Shown here piece after piece: positions 1-5,900 of a DNA stretch of 8,027 nt (the stretch's first letter is position 1; each line of letters begins with the position of its first letter). Location: the NCBI GenBank assembly GCA_937983015.1, contig CALKAK010000030.1:1-8027 (forward strand). Direction: 5' to 3'. The position numbers and the translations under genes were made by a program. This DNA comes from an uncultured Bacillaceae bacterium (lineage in GTDB: Bacteria > Bacillota > Bacilli > Bacillales > Caldibacillaceae). The notes beneath the pieces were generated by a model. That model saw nothing but the letters and a program-made list of their open reading frames with translations. It searched no databases and was not told the origin of the DNA.

Positions 1-173
1 GTTACTTCCCATTTTTTTCGGTTGCGATGAATCAGCGTTGTGCCCAACTCTGATTCAAGTCTTTTAAGGAGCTGGCTCAAAGGAGGCTGAGCGATATTTA
101 ATACTCTTGCCGCTTTTGAAATACTTCCCTGATCGATGATTTCTTTGTAATAGCGTAAATGACGTAGGTCCAT
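1..173 (-). CDS. LysR-family transcriptional regulator, N-terminal part (truncated by window edge)
   Basis: The first 57 residues, read leftward from ATG at 173, form the winged helix-turn-helix of a LysR-type DNA-binding regulator. The start MDLRHLRYYKEI, the helix-turn-helix core with SISKAARVLNIAQPPLSQ (about residues 18-35), and the following LLKRLESELGTTLIHR are the classic family signature; the recognition helix sits around QPPLSQLLKRLE. Translation is supported by an AACGAGGTG ribosome-binding site at 178-185 on the minus strand, four bases from the ATG. The effector-binding C-terminal domain lies outside the window, so the ligand and regulon cannot be stated. LysR regulators often control a divergently transcribed neighbour. 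Here that position is held by what looks like a decayed membrane-protein gene at 287, so the regulator may have lost its nearest target. It points away from the ATPase operon, and nothing links it to that operon's control. Confidence 0.93.
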   Translation of the reverse strand, partial: MDLRHLRYYKEIIDQGSISKAARVLNIAQPPLSQLLKRLESELGTTLIHRNRKKWEV

Positions 174-206
174 TTCGCACCTCGTTATATGAAAAGTGAT
201 ATGGAT

Positions 207-235
207 ATTATAAAAAATATATATTTTTAGTATAG
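207..235 (-). promoter_or_regulatory. Candidate promoter of the LysR gene
   Basis: On the minus strand a perfect TATAAT occupies 212-207. Seventeen bases upstream is CTATAC (235-230), a poor -35 match; an alternative TTGCTA at 238-233 has a 20-base spacer. A start near 200 would leave a leader of under 30 bases before the ATG at 173. A weak -35 with a good -10 is common for activator-dependent or autoregulated LysR genes, but no operator was identified with confidence. A perfect AT-only palindrome (213-228) lies inside the spacer. Confidence 0.35.
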
Positions 236-286
236 CAAAATCTGTGATATGATAATATATGGATTCAATTTTATAAGGGGAACTAG

Positions 287-584
287 GTGGAAATATTCGC
301 TATCGTAAGACTAATGACCTTGTACTTTAAAAGTTTATTTGTATGTGATAATAATTTTTTTCGAAGCCAATCTTTCTGTTTCTTTTGTGTCTTTTCTTGC
401 TGTTATACTGTCATGGAAGGCGGGGCTTTTTGTCGTTGTCATAACTTTTTTCCACGCCATGGATCGTTATAAAGTGGTTCTTCAAAAATAAAGCAAACTG
501 AGAAATTCCATCATGCTGGTTATGGTGGCTTTTTTATTTGCTTTAATATTGGTTGGCCTTTACTTTCTGCCAGACAATACTTGA
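287..584 (+). pseudogene. Candidate decayed membrane-protein gene (frameshifted), divergent from the LysR gene
   Basis: A GTG at 287 has a well-placed AAGGGG ribosome-binding site (275-280) and begins MEIFAIVRLMTLYFKSLF. At a run of seven T (355-361) the coding character shifts frame. Removing one T joins the start to a strongly hydrophobic stretch (SVSFVSFLAVILSW, then AGLFVVVITFFHAMDRYK) that ends at TAA 489-491. The same frame continues past this single stop into another helix-like stretch (MLVMVAFLFALILVGLYF) to TGA 582-584. A hydrophobic run persisting over about 70 codons in one frame after a one-base correction suggests the broken remains of a small membrane transporter-like protein. 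The family is not recognised. Alternatively, the product ends at 491 and the hairpin at 508-535 is its terminator. The uncorrected 61-residue frame (to 472) becomes Cys/Phe-rich and unnatural after residue 28, so I do not believe it is a gene in its own right. Confidence 0.4.
508..535 (+). terminator. Candidate intrinsic terminator
   Basis: CCATCAT (508-514) can pair with ATGGTGG (522-528) through seven pairs, one of them G-U, around a seven-base loop. The stem is followed by one C and six T (530-535). It lies 16 bases after the TAA at 489-491, where a terminator for the divergent gene would be expected, and would insulate the ATPase operon from upstream transcription. The stem is short, and the sequence also reads as part of a hydrophobic frame, so the assignment is uncertain. 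Confidence 0.35.
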
Positions 585-586
585 CA

Positions 587-775
587 CTGGATCATGCGGT
601 GATGCGTTGAAGTATTTTTTTGTTCAGCTTGATTTCCGTTCCGATTAGGGATTCAGTATTCCTGATGCCATGTTTCCTATCTTACCGTATGACGAATGAA
701 CTCGTGTATCCATATCCAGCCAGCGCTTTCAACTATCATTTAGAAATCGATATAGTTGGTGAGAAAACTTCTTGA
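587..775 (+). pseudogene. Possible remnant of a second gene (unrecognised, perhaps a hydrolase fragment)
   Basis: One frame reads LDHAVMR, a stop at 608-610, then 54 sense codons to TGA 773-775. The part after ATG 665 (MPCFLSYRMTNELVYPYP, then ASAFNYHLEIDIVGEK) looks more protein-like than random AT-rich DNA. It recalls, from memory only, the stretch around the metal-site Glu of fumarylacetoacetate-hydrolase-family enzymes (PYP.AT.N.H.E.E). No ribosome-binding site precedes ATG 665, the frame is short, and the expected continuation of that fold is not visible afterwards. I would treat it as a gene scar or as chance. Confidence 0.2.
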
Positions 776-789
776 AATGTTTGTGAGAG

Positions 790-809
790 GGGATCAATTT
801 CTTGATTCC
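790..809. repeat. Short inverted repeat
   Basis: GGGATCAA (790-797) and TTGATTCC (802-809) form an eight-pair stem with one G-U pair and a four-base loop. Partly complementary flanks (GAGAG and TCTCTAC) could lengthen it with mismatches. There is no T-tract, so it is not an intrinsic terminator. It lies about 60 bases upstream of the first candidate operon promoter and could be a protein-binding site or simply scar DNA. Confidence 0.25.
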
Positions 810-871
810 AGTTTCTCTACAAAATTATGTGAAATACAGATTTACGCGAGTTTTTACCATTAAAATTCGAG

Positions 872-899
872 TTGCTTTTCTAAAAAAATGTGCTAGAAT
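872..899 (+). promoter_or_regulatory. Candidate sigma-A promoter for the V-ATPase operon (distal)
   Basis: TTGCTT (872-877) and TAGAAT (894-899) are separated by 16 bases, and TGC (891-893) directly before the -10 makes an extended -10 of the kind common in Gram-positive bacteria. Transcription would start near 906, giving a leader of about 200 bases before the first ATPase gene. No intact coding region lies between this site and ATG 1108. Confidence 0.5.
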
Positions 900-1016
900 A
901 TAGTTCATCAATTAGGAATAAGTCTTATAGTCCCGCAGCGAAGCCCCTTCTAATGCATAATTCCCCTCTATCTTTGAGAAAATTATAAACAACCTCGAAA
1001 ATCCTTTCCGAACAAA

Positions 1017-1045
1017 TTTTTCTCCCGATCTTTTGAAAATATAAT
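1017..1045 (+). promoter_or_regulatory. Candidate sigma-A promoter for the V-ATPase operon (proximal)
   Basis: A perfect TATAAT lies at 1040-1045, with only a weak T-rich -35 (TTTTTC, 1017-1022) at 17-base spacing. It would start transcription near 1052, leaving a short leader of about 55 bases before ATG 1108. It could be a second start site for the operon or a chance match in AT-rich DNA. The rest of 900-1107 is C/T-rich and shows no clear riboswitch, T-box or attenuator hairpin. Confidence 0.3.
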
Positions 1046-1107
1046 ATTAAGTAAGTAATTGGCTATACATGAATTCCCCAACGTATTGGTGAAGGTGGTG
1101 AGTCAAA

Positions 1108-1425
1108 ATGGCCCAATCAAGCGAAAAGGTAATCAAACGAATTCTTGAAATCGATAAAAATATGGTCCGGACCGCAAAGGAAATGGATCGCGCCTTTCGC
1201 GAACGACAGAAAAAAGTGTCTGCAGAAATCGAGAAGCTTGAAACGAATATTTTACAGGAAGCAAGAAAGAAAGCGAAACGCGAAAGAGAACAGGAAATAA
1301 AACAGGCTCATGAAGAGGCTGAAACCATTTTGGAGCGCGGTCAAAAGGAAGCTTTGGCACTATATGATCGATTTTTGCAGGAAAAAGAAAAGATCATTTC
1401 CGGGTTATTTAAGGAACTGATTTAG
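1108..1425 (+). CDS. ntpF: V-type ATPase peripheral-stalk subunit G-type (archaeal AtpH / E. hirae NtpF type)
   Basis: This 105-residue, highly charged protein is predicted to be one long helix. Lys, Arg, Glu and Gln dominate from about residue 15 to 80 with no prolines or membrane segment. Small coiled-coil proteins of this size at the head of V-ATPase operons are the G-type partner of subunit E; the E-G heterodimer forms the peripheral stalk that ties the A3B3 head to membrane subunit I. The ATG has an AAGGTGG ribosome-binding site nine bases upstream. It is the first gene of the operon, 11 bases before ntpC. The call rests on size, helix character and position, because sequence conservation in this family is weak. 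Naming varies between species (NtpF, AtpH, subunit G or H), so the symbol is by analogy with Enterococcus hirae. Confidence 0.8.
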   Translation: MAQSSEKVIKRILEIDKNMVRTAKEMDRAFRERQKKVSAEIEKLETNILQEARKKAKREREQEIKQAHEEAETILERGQKEALALYDRFLQEKEKIISGLFKELI

Positions 1426-1436
1426 CAGGTGATTGT

Positions 1437-2480
1437 ATGACAAAAACGGCGATGTACCATGTTCTTAACACAAAAATCGCGGCGATTCGGGGAAAAATGC
1501 TAACCGAAACCGATTACCGACGTCTATTGAATATGACAAGCGTTCAGGAGATTGTCTCCTATTTAAAAGGGCATACTAGTTACCGGAAATTTTTGCAAAC
1601 GGTGAAATTGGATTCAGGCGACCGTTTTGCACTGGAGAAAATACTCAACGAAAAACTGATCGCGCTACTAACGAACTTGAGAAAGTATGTGACTGGACCT
1701 TACCGGGATTTTTTGAATTGCTTTCAGATCCGTTATGAAGTCGCTGAACTGAAGCAAATCGCCAAGCAAATTCAGCAAACGGGCTATGCTTCCCACTATG
1801 AAAAGCCCGTATTTTTGGCAAAAAATCCAACCATTAGTCTGGAAAAAATTCGTTCGGCAAAAACAATACGTGAACTCATTGAGAATTTAGCCGGCACATT
1901 TTACTTTTCTTTTTTAAAAAATTTGCTCAAAAGTGAACAAATAACTTTATTCCATTTCGAAATGACTTTAGATCGGGCTTTTTTTAACATATTGGAAGAA
2001 AATGCCTTGAAGTTAAGGAAAAAGGATCAACAAGTATTTTATCGGATTTACGGCACGTATTTCGATATGTTGAATATCCAGATGATTTATCGGTGTAAAA
2101 AATTTTATCACCGTTCTCCTGAAGAAATATTCAACTACTCCATCAATCAAGGAAACGTATTTAACTATCGACATATCAAAGAGCTTTGTTATTGTGAGGA
2201 TTTAGAACAATTGAAAGAAAAAATTGCTACTACCCCTTATTCGTTTATGTTAAAGGGTGATGAATTGCAAGATATATATATGGAACGGAGAATGCACCGT
2301 TATATGTATTATCGCTTGCAGCGTGCGCTCAAAAGTTATGCCAATGATATCTCTTCACTACTAGCGATATTGATGCTAGTAGATTTTGAAAAGAGAGATC
2401 TAGTTTCGATCATTGAATGCGTTCGTTATGGTTTGGAGCAAGAAAAGGCGGAAAAATATTTGATTAGAGAATTAGGGTAG
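1437..2480 (+). CDS. ntpC: V-type ATPase subunit C (d-type rotor socket)
   Basis: This 347-residue soluble protein matches the V-ATPase subunit C / vacuolar d family in length and pattern. The N-terminus has YHVLNTKIAAIRGKMLTE, then SVQEIVSYLKGHTSYRKFL, the first of the characteristic helical repeats rich in Tyr, Leu and charged residues. Further copies of the L..T.Y pattern appear near residues 140-160 (IRELIENLAGTFYFSFL) and 255-270 (LEQLKEKIATTPYSFML). Subunit C caps the membrane proteolipid ring on its cytoplasmic face and receives the central shaft, so it passes torque to the ring. An AGGTG site at 1427-1431 lies five bases before the ATG. Here the gene sits second, between the stalk gene and ntpI, whereas in E. 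hirae it lies between ntpE and ntpG. Confidence 0.9.
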   Translation: MTKTAMYHVLNTKIAAIRGKMLTETDYRRLLNMTSVQEIVSYLKGHTSYRKFLQTVKLDSGDRFALEKILNEKLIALLTNLRKYVTGPYRDFLNCFQIRYEVAELKQIAKQIQQTGYASHYEKPVFLAKNPTISLEKIRSAKTIRELIENLAGTFYFSFLKNLLKSEQITLFHFEMTLDRAFFNILEENALKLRKKDQQVFYRIYGTYFDMLNIQMIYRCKKFYHRSPEEIFNYSINQGNVFNYRHIKELCYCEDLEQLKEKIATTPYSFMLKGDELQDIYMERRMHRYMYYRLQRALKSYANDISSLLAILMLVDFEKRDLVSIIECVRYGLEQEKAEKYLIRELG

Positions 2481-2496
2481 TTGGAGGTGAGCGGGC

Positions 2497-4491
2497 ATGT
2501 CGATTCAAAAGATGGAAATGTTAAATATGGTGGGGAAAATGGACCAAGTGGATCAAATCGCCCGGAAGATCATCTTATCTTCTTCTGTGCATATGGTAAA
2601 CGCTTATAATGAGATTCAGAATAATAACTTTTCGATTCTCGAAGCCAAAAACAATATTGGGGCGGTGATCGACTACAGTTATATTCGCCCTTACACATCA
2701 GAGAAAGATCTCGCTACTTATGAAGATCAGCTGAAGGCTCTTGCCGATATTTTGAATATTGAGCCGAAGGTTTTCCCCGAGTATTACAAGGAAGCATATA
2801 GTTTTAAAGAGGACCAAGCTGTTTTAAGCGAGCTTTACGAATCCATTCGCGAAAAACATCAACGATATCAAAATTTACAGCAACGATTACAAGAATTACA
2901 AGGTCTAGAAGAATACCTTTCATATATTAAAAAACTGGATTTTAATTTGACCGAAGCTTTAAATATGCAGTACATCAAGCTAAAGTTCGGTAAACTTTCC
3001 AAATACAATATGGATAAGCTGAAGAAAAATTATGAGAATATATCTGCGATCGTTCTAAAAATCAATACCGCTAGCGAATTTGATTCGATTATGATTTTCG
3101 TTCCGAAAGCACTGGAAAATGAAGTGGAACGGGCCTTGAAATCATTAAATTTCGAGGAATTTCCAATCAATTTCACTTTTGAAGGGACGCCGCGCGACTG
3201 GTTGATAGCCATTGAAAGAGAAAAGCGGACAATTCAGAGTGAAGTGAAGAAAATACAGGAAGATTTACAAGATTTCAAAAAGCAATATGAAACGGACATC
3301 CATAAGTACTATTCACGATTAATCATGGAATATGAAGTGGAAGAGCTGAAGTCGTATATCGTATGCACAGATGAATTCTTCTACTTGACAGGCTGGGTCC
3401 CCGTGAAGTGCAAACAAAAACTTTTACGCGAGCTTAAACCGTTCCAAAATCAATTGAGCATCGCCTTCAGGAAAGATAAGGAATATGAAGATATTATGGA
3501 CCCGCCAACTTACATTGAGAACAATCGCTTCTTTAGGCCGTTTGAGTCCATTTTAAAAACGTACGGGATCCCTTCTTATCATGAAATCGATCCGACACCT
3601 TTTGTAAGTATTAGTTACTTGCTTCTATTCGGGATGATGTTTGGGGATATTGGTCAGGGACTTGTTTTCGTTTTAGCAGGATTATTATTGATGAAAAAGC
3701 TTAAGCGCCCCAATCTAGGAGGGGTGTTGACAGGATTGGGTATTAGTTCGATGATATTCGGTTATTTTTATGGTAGCGTCTTCGGGTTGGAAGGAGTCAT
3801 CACCCCGATATTTATGAGACCGATCAATCCGATGGAAGATATCAATTTTATTTTGATCGCAGGAATTGTTATCGGTATCGGCTTATTATCCGTTAGCTAT
3901 CTATATAACATCTTCAATTCGCTTAAGCGGAAGGATCTGGAAAATGGTGTGTTCGGGTCGCATGGTATCGCAGGATTGCTGTTTTTCTGGATTTTGCTTT
4001 ATTTCGCCCTGGCGAAAATCCTTGGTTTCGCGACATTCTTACCCGATCAAGTATTGATCATGATACTCGTAATGTTACTGGCGATGATCTTGTTCAGGCA
4101 GCCCCTTAGTAATTTGATCACCGGGAAAAGACCTTTGTATCAGGAATCACCATCGGATTATTACGTGGAAGAAAGCTTCGGCCTCTTTGAAACTTTGCTA
4201 TCTATGTTCAGTAATACACTTTCCTTTATTCGTGTCGGCGCTTTCGCCATTACCCACGTCGGTCTGTTTCTCGCTTTTACCACGATTGCCAACATGATTA
4301 ACAGTCCCTTTGCCGGCGTTCTCGTGATCGTTTTGGCAAATATCGTGATCATTGGCCTGGAAGGTTTGATCGTGTTTATTCAGGGGTTACGGTTAGAGTA
4401 TTACGAACTGTTCAGTAAATATTATGATGGTAGCGGCTACGAATTTAACCCGATTCGGATCCGCTTAACGGAACGTCGTTCAACCCAATAA
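2497..4491 (+). CDS. ntpI: V-type ATPase membrane subunit I (a-type stator)
   Basis: This 664-residue protein has the two-part build of the family. A cytoplasmic N-terminal half (about 1-360) carries coiled coils near 110-145 and 240-275, where the peripheral stalks attach. A membrane half has about eight helices. It opens with HEIDPTPF (362-369) and FGMMFGDIGQG (378-388), followed by GYFYGSVFG (422-430), all family hallmarks. SNTLSFIRVGAFAITH places the essential half-channel arginine at Arg579, and IQGLRLEYYELFSKYY gives the second conserved arginine at Arg632. These face the Glu of the rotating K ring and allow ion passage. A GGAGGTGA ribosome-binding site (2483-2490) precedes the ATG by six bases. 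The gene is 16 bases after ntpC. Length and motifs look complete. Confidence 0.97.
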   Translation: MSIQKMEMLNMVGKMDQVDQIARKIILSSSVHMVNAYNEIQNNNFSILEAKNNIGAVIDYSYIRPYTSEKDLATYEDQLKALADILNIEPKVFPEYYKEAYSFKEDQAVLSELYESIREKHQRYQNLQQRLQELQGLEEYLSYIKKLDFNLTEALNMQYIKLKFGKLSKYNMDKLKKNYENISAIVLKINTASEFDSIMIFVPKALENEVERALKSLNFEEFPINFTFEGTPRDWLIAIEREKRTIQSEVKKIQEDLQDFKKQYETDIHKYYSRLIMEYEVEELKSYIVCTDEFFYLTGWVPVKCKQKLLRELKPFQNQLSIAFRKDKEYEDIMDPPTYIENNRFFRPFESILKTYGIPSYHEIDPTPFVSISYLLLFGMMFGDIGQGLVFVLAGLLLMKKLKRPNLGGVLTGLGISSMIFGYFYGSVFGLEGVITPIFMRPINPMEDINFILIAGIVIGIGLLSVSYLYNIFNSLKRKDLENGVFGSHGIAGLLFFWILLYFALAKILGFATFLPDQVLIMILVMLLAMILFRQPLSNLITGKRPLYQESPSDYYVEESFGLFETLLSMFSNTLSFIRVGAFAITHVGLFLAFTTIANMINSPFAGVLVIVLANIVIIGLEGLIVFIQGLRLEYYELFSKYYDGSGYEFNPIRIRLTERRSTQ

Positions 4492-4524
4492 ATTTCAAAA
4501 ATCAAGGAAATGGAGTGAAGAAAC

Positions 4525-4956
4525 ATGTATATCTTTTTAGTACTTGCTGTTTTAGTAGTTGTTACGACCATCGCTATTGGCATCGTGAAATATTATAAGA
4601 ATGAAGTGTATGATAAAAAAGAAATCAAAAGAGGATTGTTATATAATTTGTGCACCTTCGTACCGATCATTGCGATCTTCCTGGCTGGCTTCATGCCGGA
4701 TTTAGTGCAAGCTGCCGAAGCAACAAGTGCTACCGGAAATATTAATGATGGTTTAGGTTATATTGCGGCTTCACTAAGTACGGGATTGGCCTGCATTGCC
4801 ACCGGTATTGCCGTCGGTTCAGTTGGATCTTCGGCTTTAGGTGCTGTATCCGAAGACCCGAAAATCCTCGGTCGTACCTTGATCTTTGTTGGTCTAGCAG
4901 AAGGAATCGCCATTTACGGCTTGATTATCTCGATCATGATCCTCGGCCGCTTGTAG
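4525..4956 (+). CDS. ntpK: V-type ATPase proteolipid subunit K (c-ring) with N-terminal extension
   Basis: The C-terminal part (about 75-143) is one complete c-type hairpin. Helix one is Gly/Ala-rich (GYIAASLSTGLACIATGIAVG), the cytoplasmic polar loop is SEDPK (109-113), and helix two, LIFVGLAEGIAIYGLIIS, carries the ion-binding carboxylate Glu126. Before it lie two additional hydrophobic segments (about 2-21 and 38-61) joined by a basic loop (KYYKNEVYDKKEIKR), ending in VQAAEA, which looks like a signal-peptidase I site after Ala63. The protein is therefore neither the bare 8 kDa hairpin nor the four-helix 16 kDa form with two hairpins of E. hirae NtpK. My recollection is that clostridial relatives share this layout. 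It follows ntpI after 33 bases, the widest gap in the operon, with its own GGAGTGA site (4512-4518), fitting the need for many copies. The Gln and Thr typical of Na+-binding rings are absent. Confidence 0.93.
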   Translation: MYIFLVLAVLVVVTTIAIGIVKYYKNEVYDKKEIKRGLLYNLCTFVPIIAIFLAGFMPDLVQAAEATSATGNINDGLGYIAASLSTGLACIATGIAVGSVGSSALGAVSEDPKILGRTLIFVGLAEGIAIYGLIISIMILGRL

Positions 4957-4968
4957 GGATGTGAACGT

Positions 4969-5277
4969 ATGAAAATGTATTGTATCGCGGACAATCTTGA
5001 TACATTAACCGGAATGCGTCTCGCGGGAATCCAGGGTACGCTTGTGCAAACAAAAGATGAAGCTCTGGCACGATTAGGATCCATCCGGCGTGATTCAAAT
5101 ATTGGCATATTACTTGTCACAGAAGAAATTGCTAGAGAAATTCGTGAAGAGATAGAAGCGTTAAAAGAAGACTCACCTTTTCCCATCATTTTAGAAATTC
5201 CCGGACCACAAGGTAGTAAGAAGGATAAAAACTATATTTTGAATTACGTAAAAGAATCCATCGGGATAAAAATATGA
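4969..5277 (+). CDS. ntpG: V-type ATPase subunit F (central shaft; E. hirae NtpG type)
   Basis: This 102-residue soluble protein is complete for the family. It begins CIADNLDTLTGMRLAGIQGT, the conserved strand-loop in which the G.RLAGI motif is diagnostic. A Rossmann-like core follows with IGILLVTEEIAREIREEIE (about 44-63) and PIILEIPGPQG (72-82), and a C-terminal helix ends in VKESIGIKI. Subunit F binds subunit D in the central stalk, stabilises the shaft in the A3B3 head, and can modulate ATPase activity. The ATG at 4969 has an AGGGATGTGA stretch nine bases upstream; a second ATG two codons later (4975) is also possible. The gene lies 12 bases after ntpK. No D gene is nearby; it is expected downstream of B, beyond the window. 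Confidence 0.95.
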   Translation: MKMYCIADNLDTLTGMRLAGIQGTLVQTKDEALARLGSIRRDSNIGILLVTEEIAREIREEIEALKEDSPFPIILEIPGPQGSKKDKNYILNYVKESIGIKI

Positions 5278-5287
5278 GGTGGTCTTG

Positions 5288-5893
5288 TTGATAACGATTG
5301 ATGAAAAATTAGAGTTGTTCAGGGAAATAGTTTTTAACGAATTAAAAAAGGATCACGATGCCCGAAAGGAATCATTTGATCAAAAATACGGGAATTTAGT
5401 AAAAGAGAAAAAAGCAGAATTAACGAGGAAAGCTGAAAAACTCCTTAAGGACAATCGAAAAGAAATAGAGAAAGAAAAAACAAGGATTCTTTCAAGAGCA
5501 AAAATAGAGGAAAAACGGCTGTACCGCAATATGCAAAAACGAATTTTTGAAGAATGTATGGAAGGACTTATCGAATACGGAAAAAAGTTTCGTGATACGG
5601 AGGAATACGAAACAACGTGGAAACGGGATTTACGTAAAGTTCTTCCTTCCGTTGTCAGTGATGAACTCAAAGTGTACTGTCATGAAAAAGATATCCGATC
5701 GATGAAAGTGTATTTTTCTCAAGAATTCAGCAATAAAAGGATCGAGTTTATAGCACAAGATGACATCATCGGTGGGTTTATTCTTGAGGATGTTCAAGAA
5801 GGGATACGGTTTGACTTAACGATTCAGGGGAAAATTTTGGCGAATCGGGAAAAGGTCGGTCAGTTATTGATGAATCACTTGAACTGGAGGTGA
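5288..5893 (+). CDS. ntpE: V-type ATPase subunit E (peripheral stalk)
   Basis: This protein of about 201 residues has the E-subunit layout. A long Lys/Glu-rich helix covers the first half (about 15-105), and a compact globular C-terminal domain includes IEFIAQDDIIGGFILE and EGIRFDLTI, the conserved turn and strand pattern before the last helix. E pairs with the G-type subunit (gene at 1108) as the peripheral stalk, and its C-terminal domain contacts the top of B. I place the start at TTG 5288 because the AGGTGG ribosome-binding site (5277-5282) lies five bases before it. The in-frame GTG at 5279, which would add three residues, lies inside that site and has none of its own. The site overlaps the stop of the preceding gene, suggesting translational coupling. 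The start choice is inference; the product call is firm. Confidence 0.93.
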   Translation: MITIDEKLELFREIVFNELKKDHDARKESFDQKYGNLVKEKKAELTRKAEKLLKDNRKEIEKEKTRILSRAKIEEKRLYRNMQKRIFEECMEGLIEYGKKFRDTEEYETTWKRDLRKVLPSVVSDELKVYCHEKDIRSMKVYFSQEFSNKRIEFIAQDDIIGGFILEDVQEGIRFDLTIQGKILANREKVGQLLMNHLNWR

Positions 5894-5900
5894 TGCACAA

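Noticed and set aside
213..228. Perfect 16-base palindrome AAAAATATATATTTTT in the divergent promoter zone
   Set aside because: It contains only A and T in very AT-rich DNA and does not extend outward; likely chance or promoter curvature rather than a specific operator.
581..586. Perfect TTGACA hexamer
   Set aside because: No acceptable -10 lies 15-19 bases downstream (GCGTTG region), so it is not called a promoter.
900..1107. Possible riboswitch, T-box or attenuator in the operon leader
   Set aside because: No conserved T-box (TGGNACCGCG-like) motif, no strong terminator hairpin and no recognisable aptamer core seen by eye.
1133..1360. 75-codon minus-strand frame inside the stalk gene
   Set aside because: It is antisense to a well-supported coiled-coil gene, with no ribosome-binding site or family signature; it is a product of Lys/Glu-rich codons read backward.
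5380..5670. 96-codon minus-strand frame inside subunit E, rich in Ser and Phe
   Set aside because: Ser/Phe-rich composition is what Lys/Glu codons give on the opposite strand; subunit E in the plus strand explains the region.
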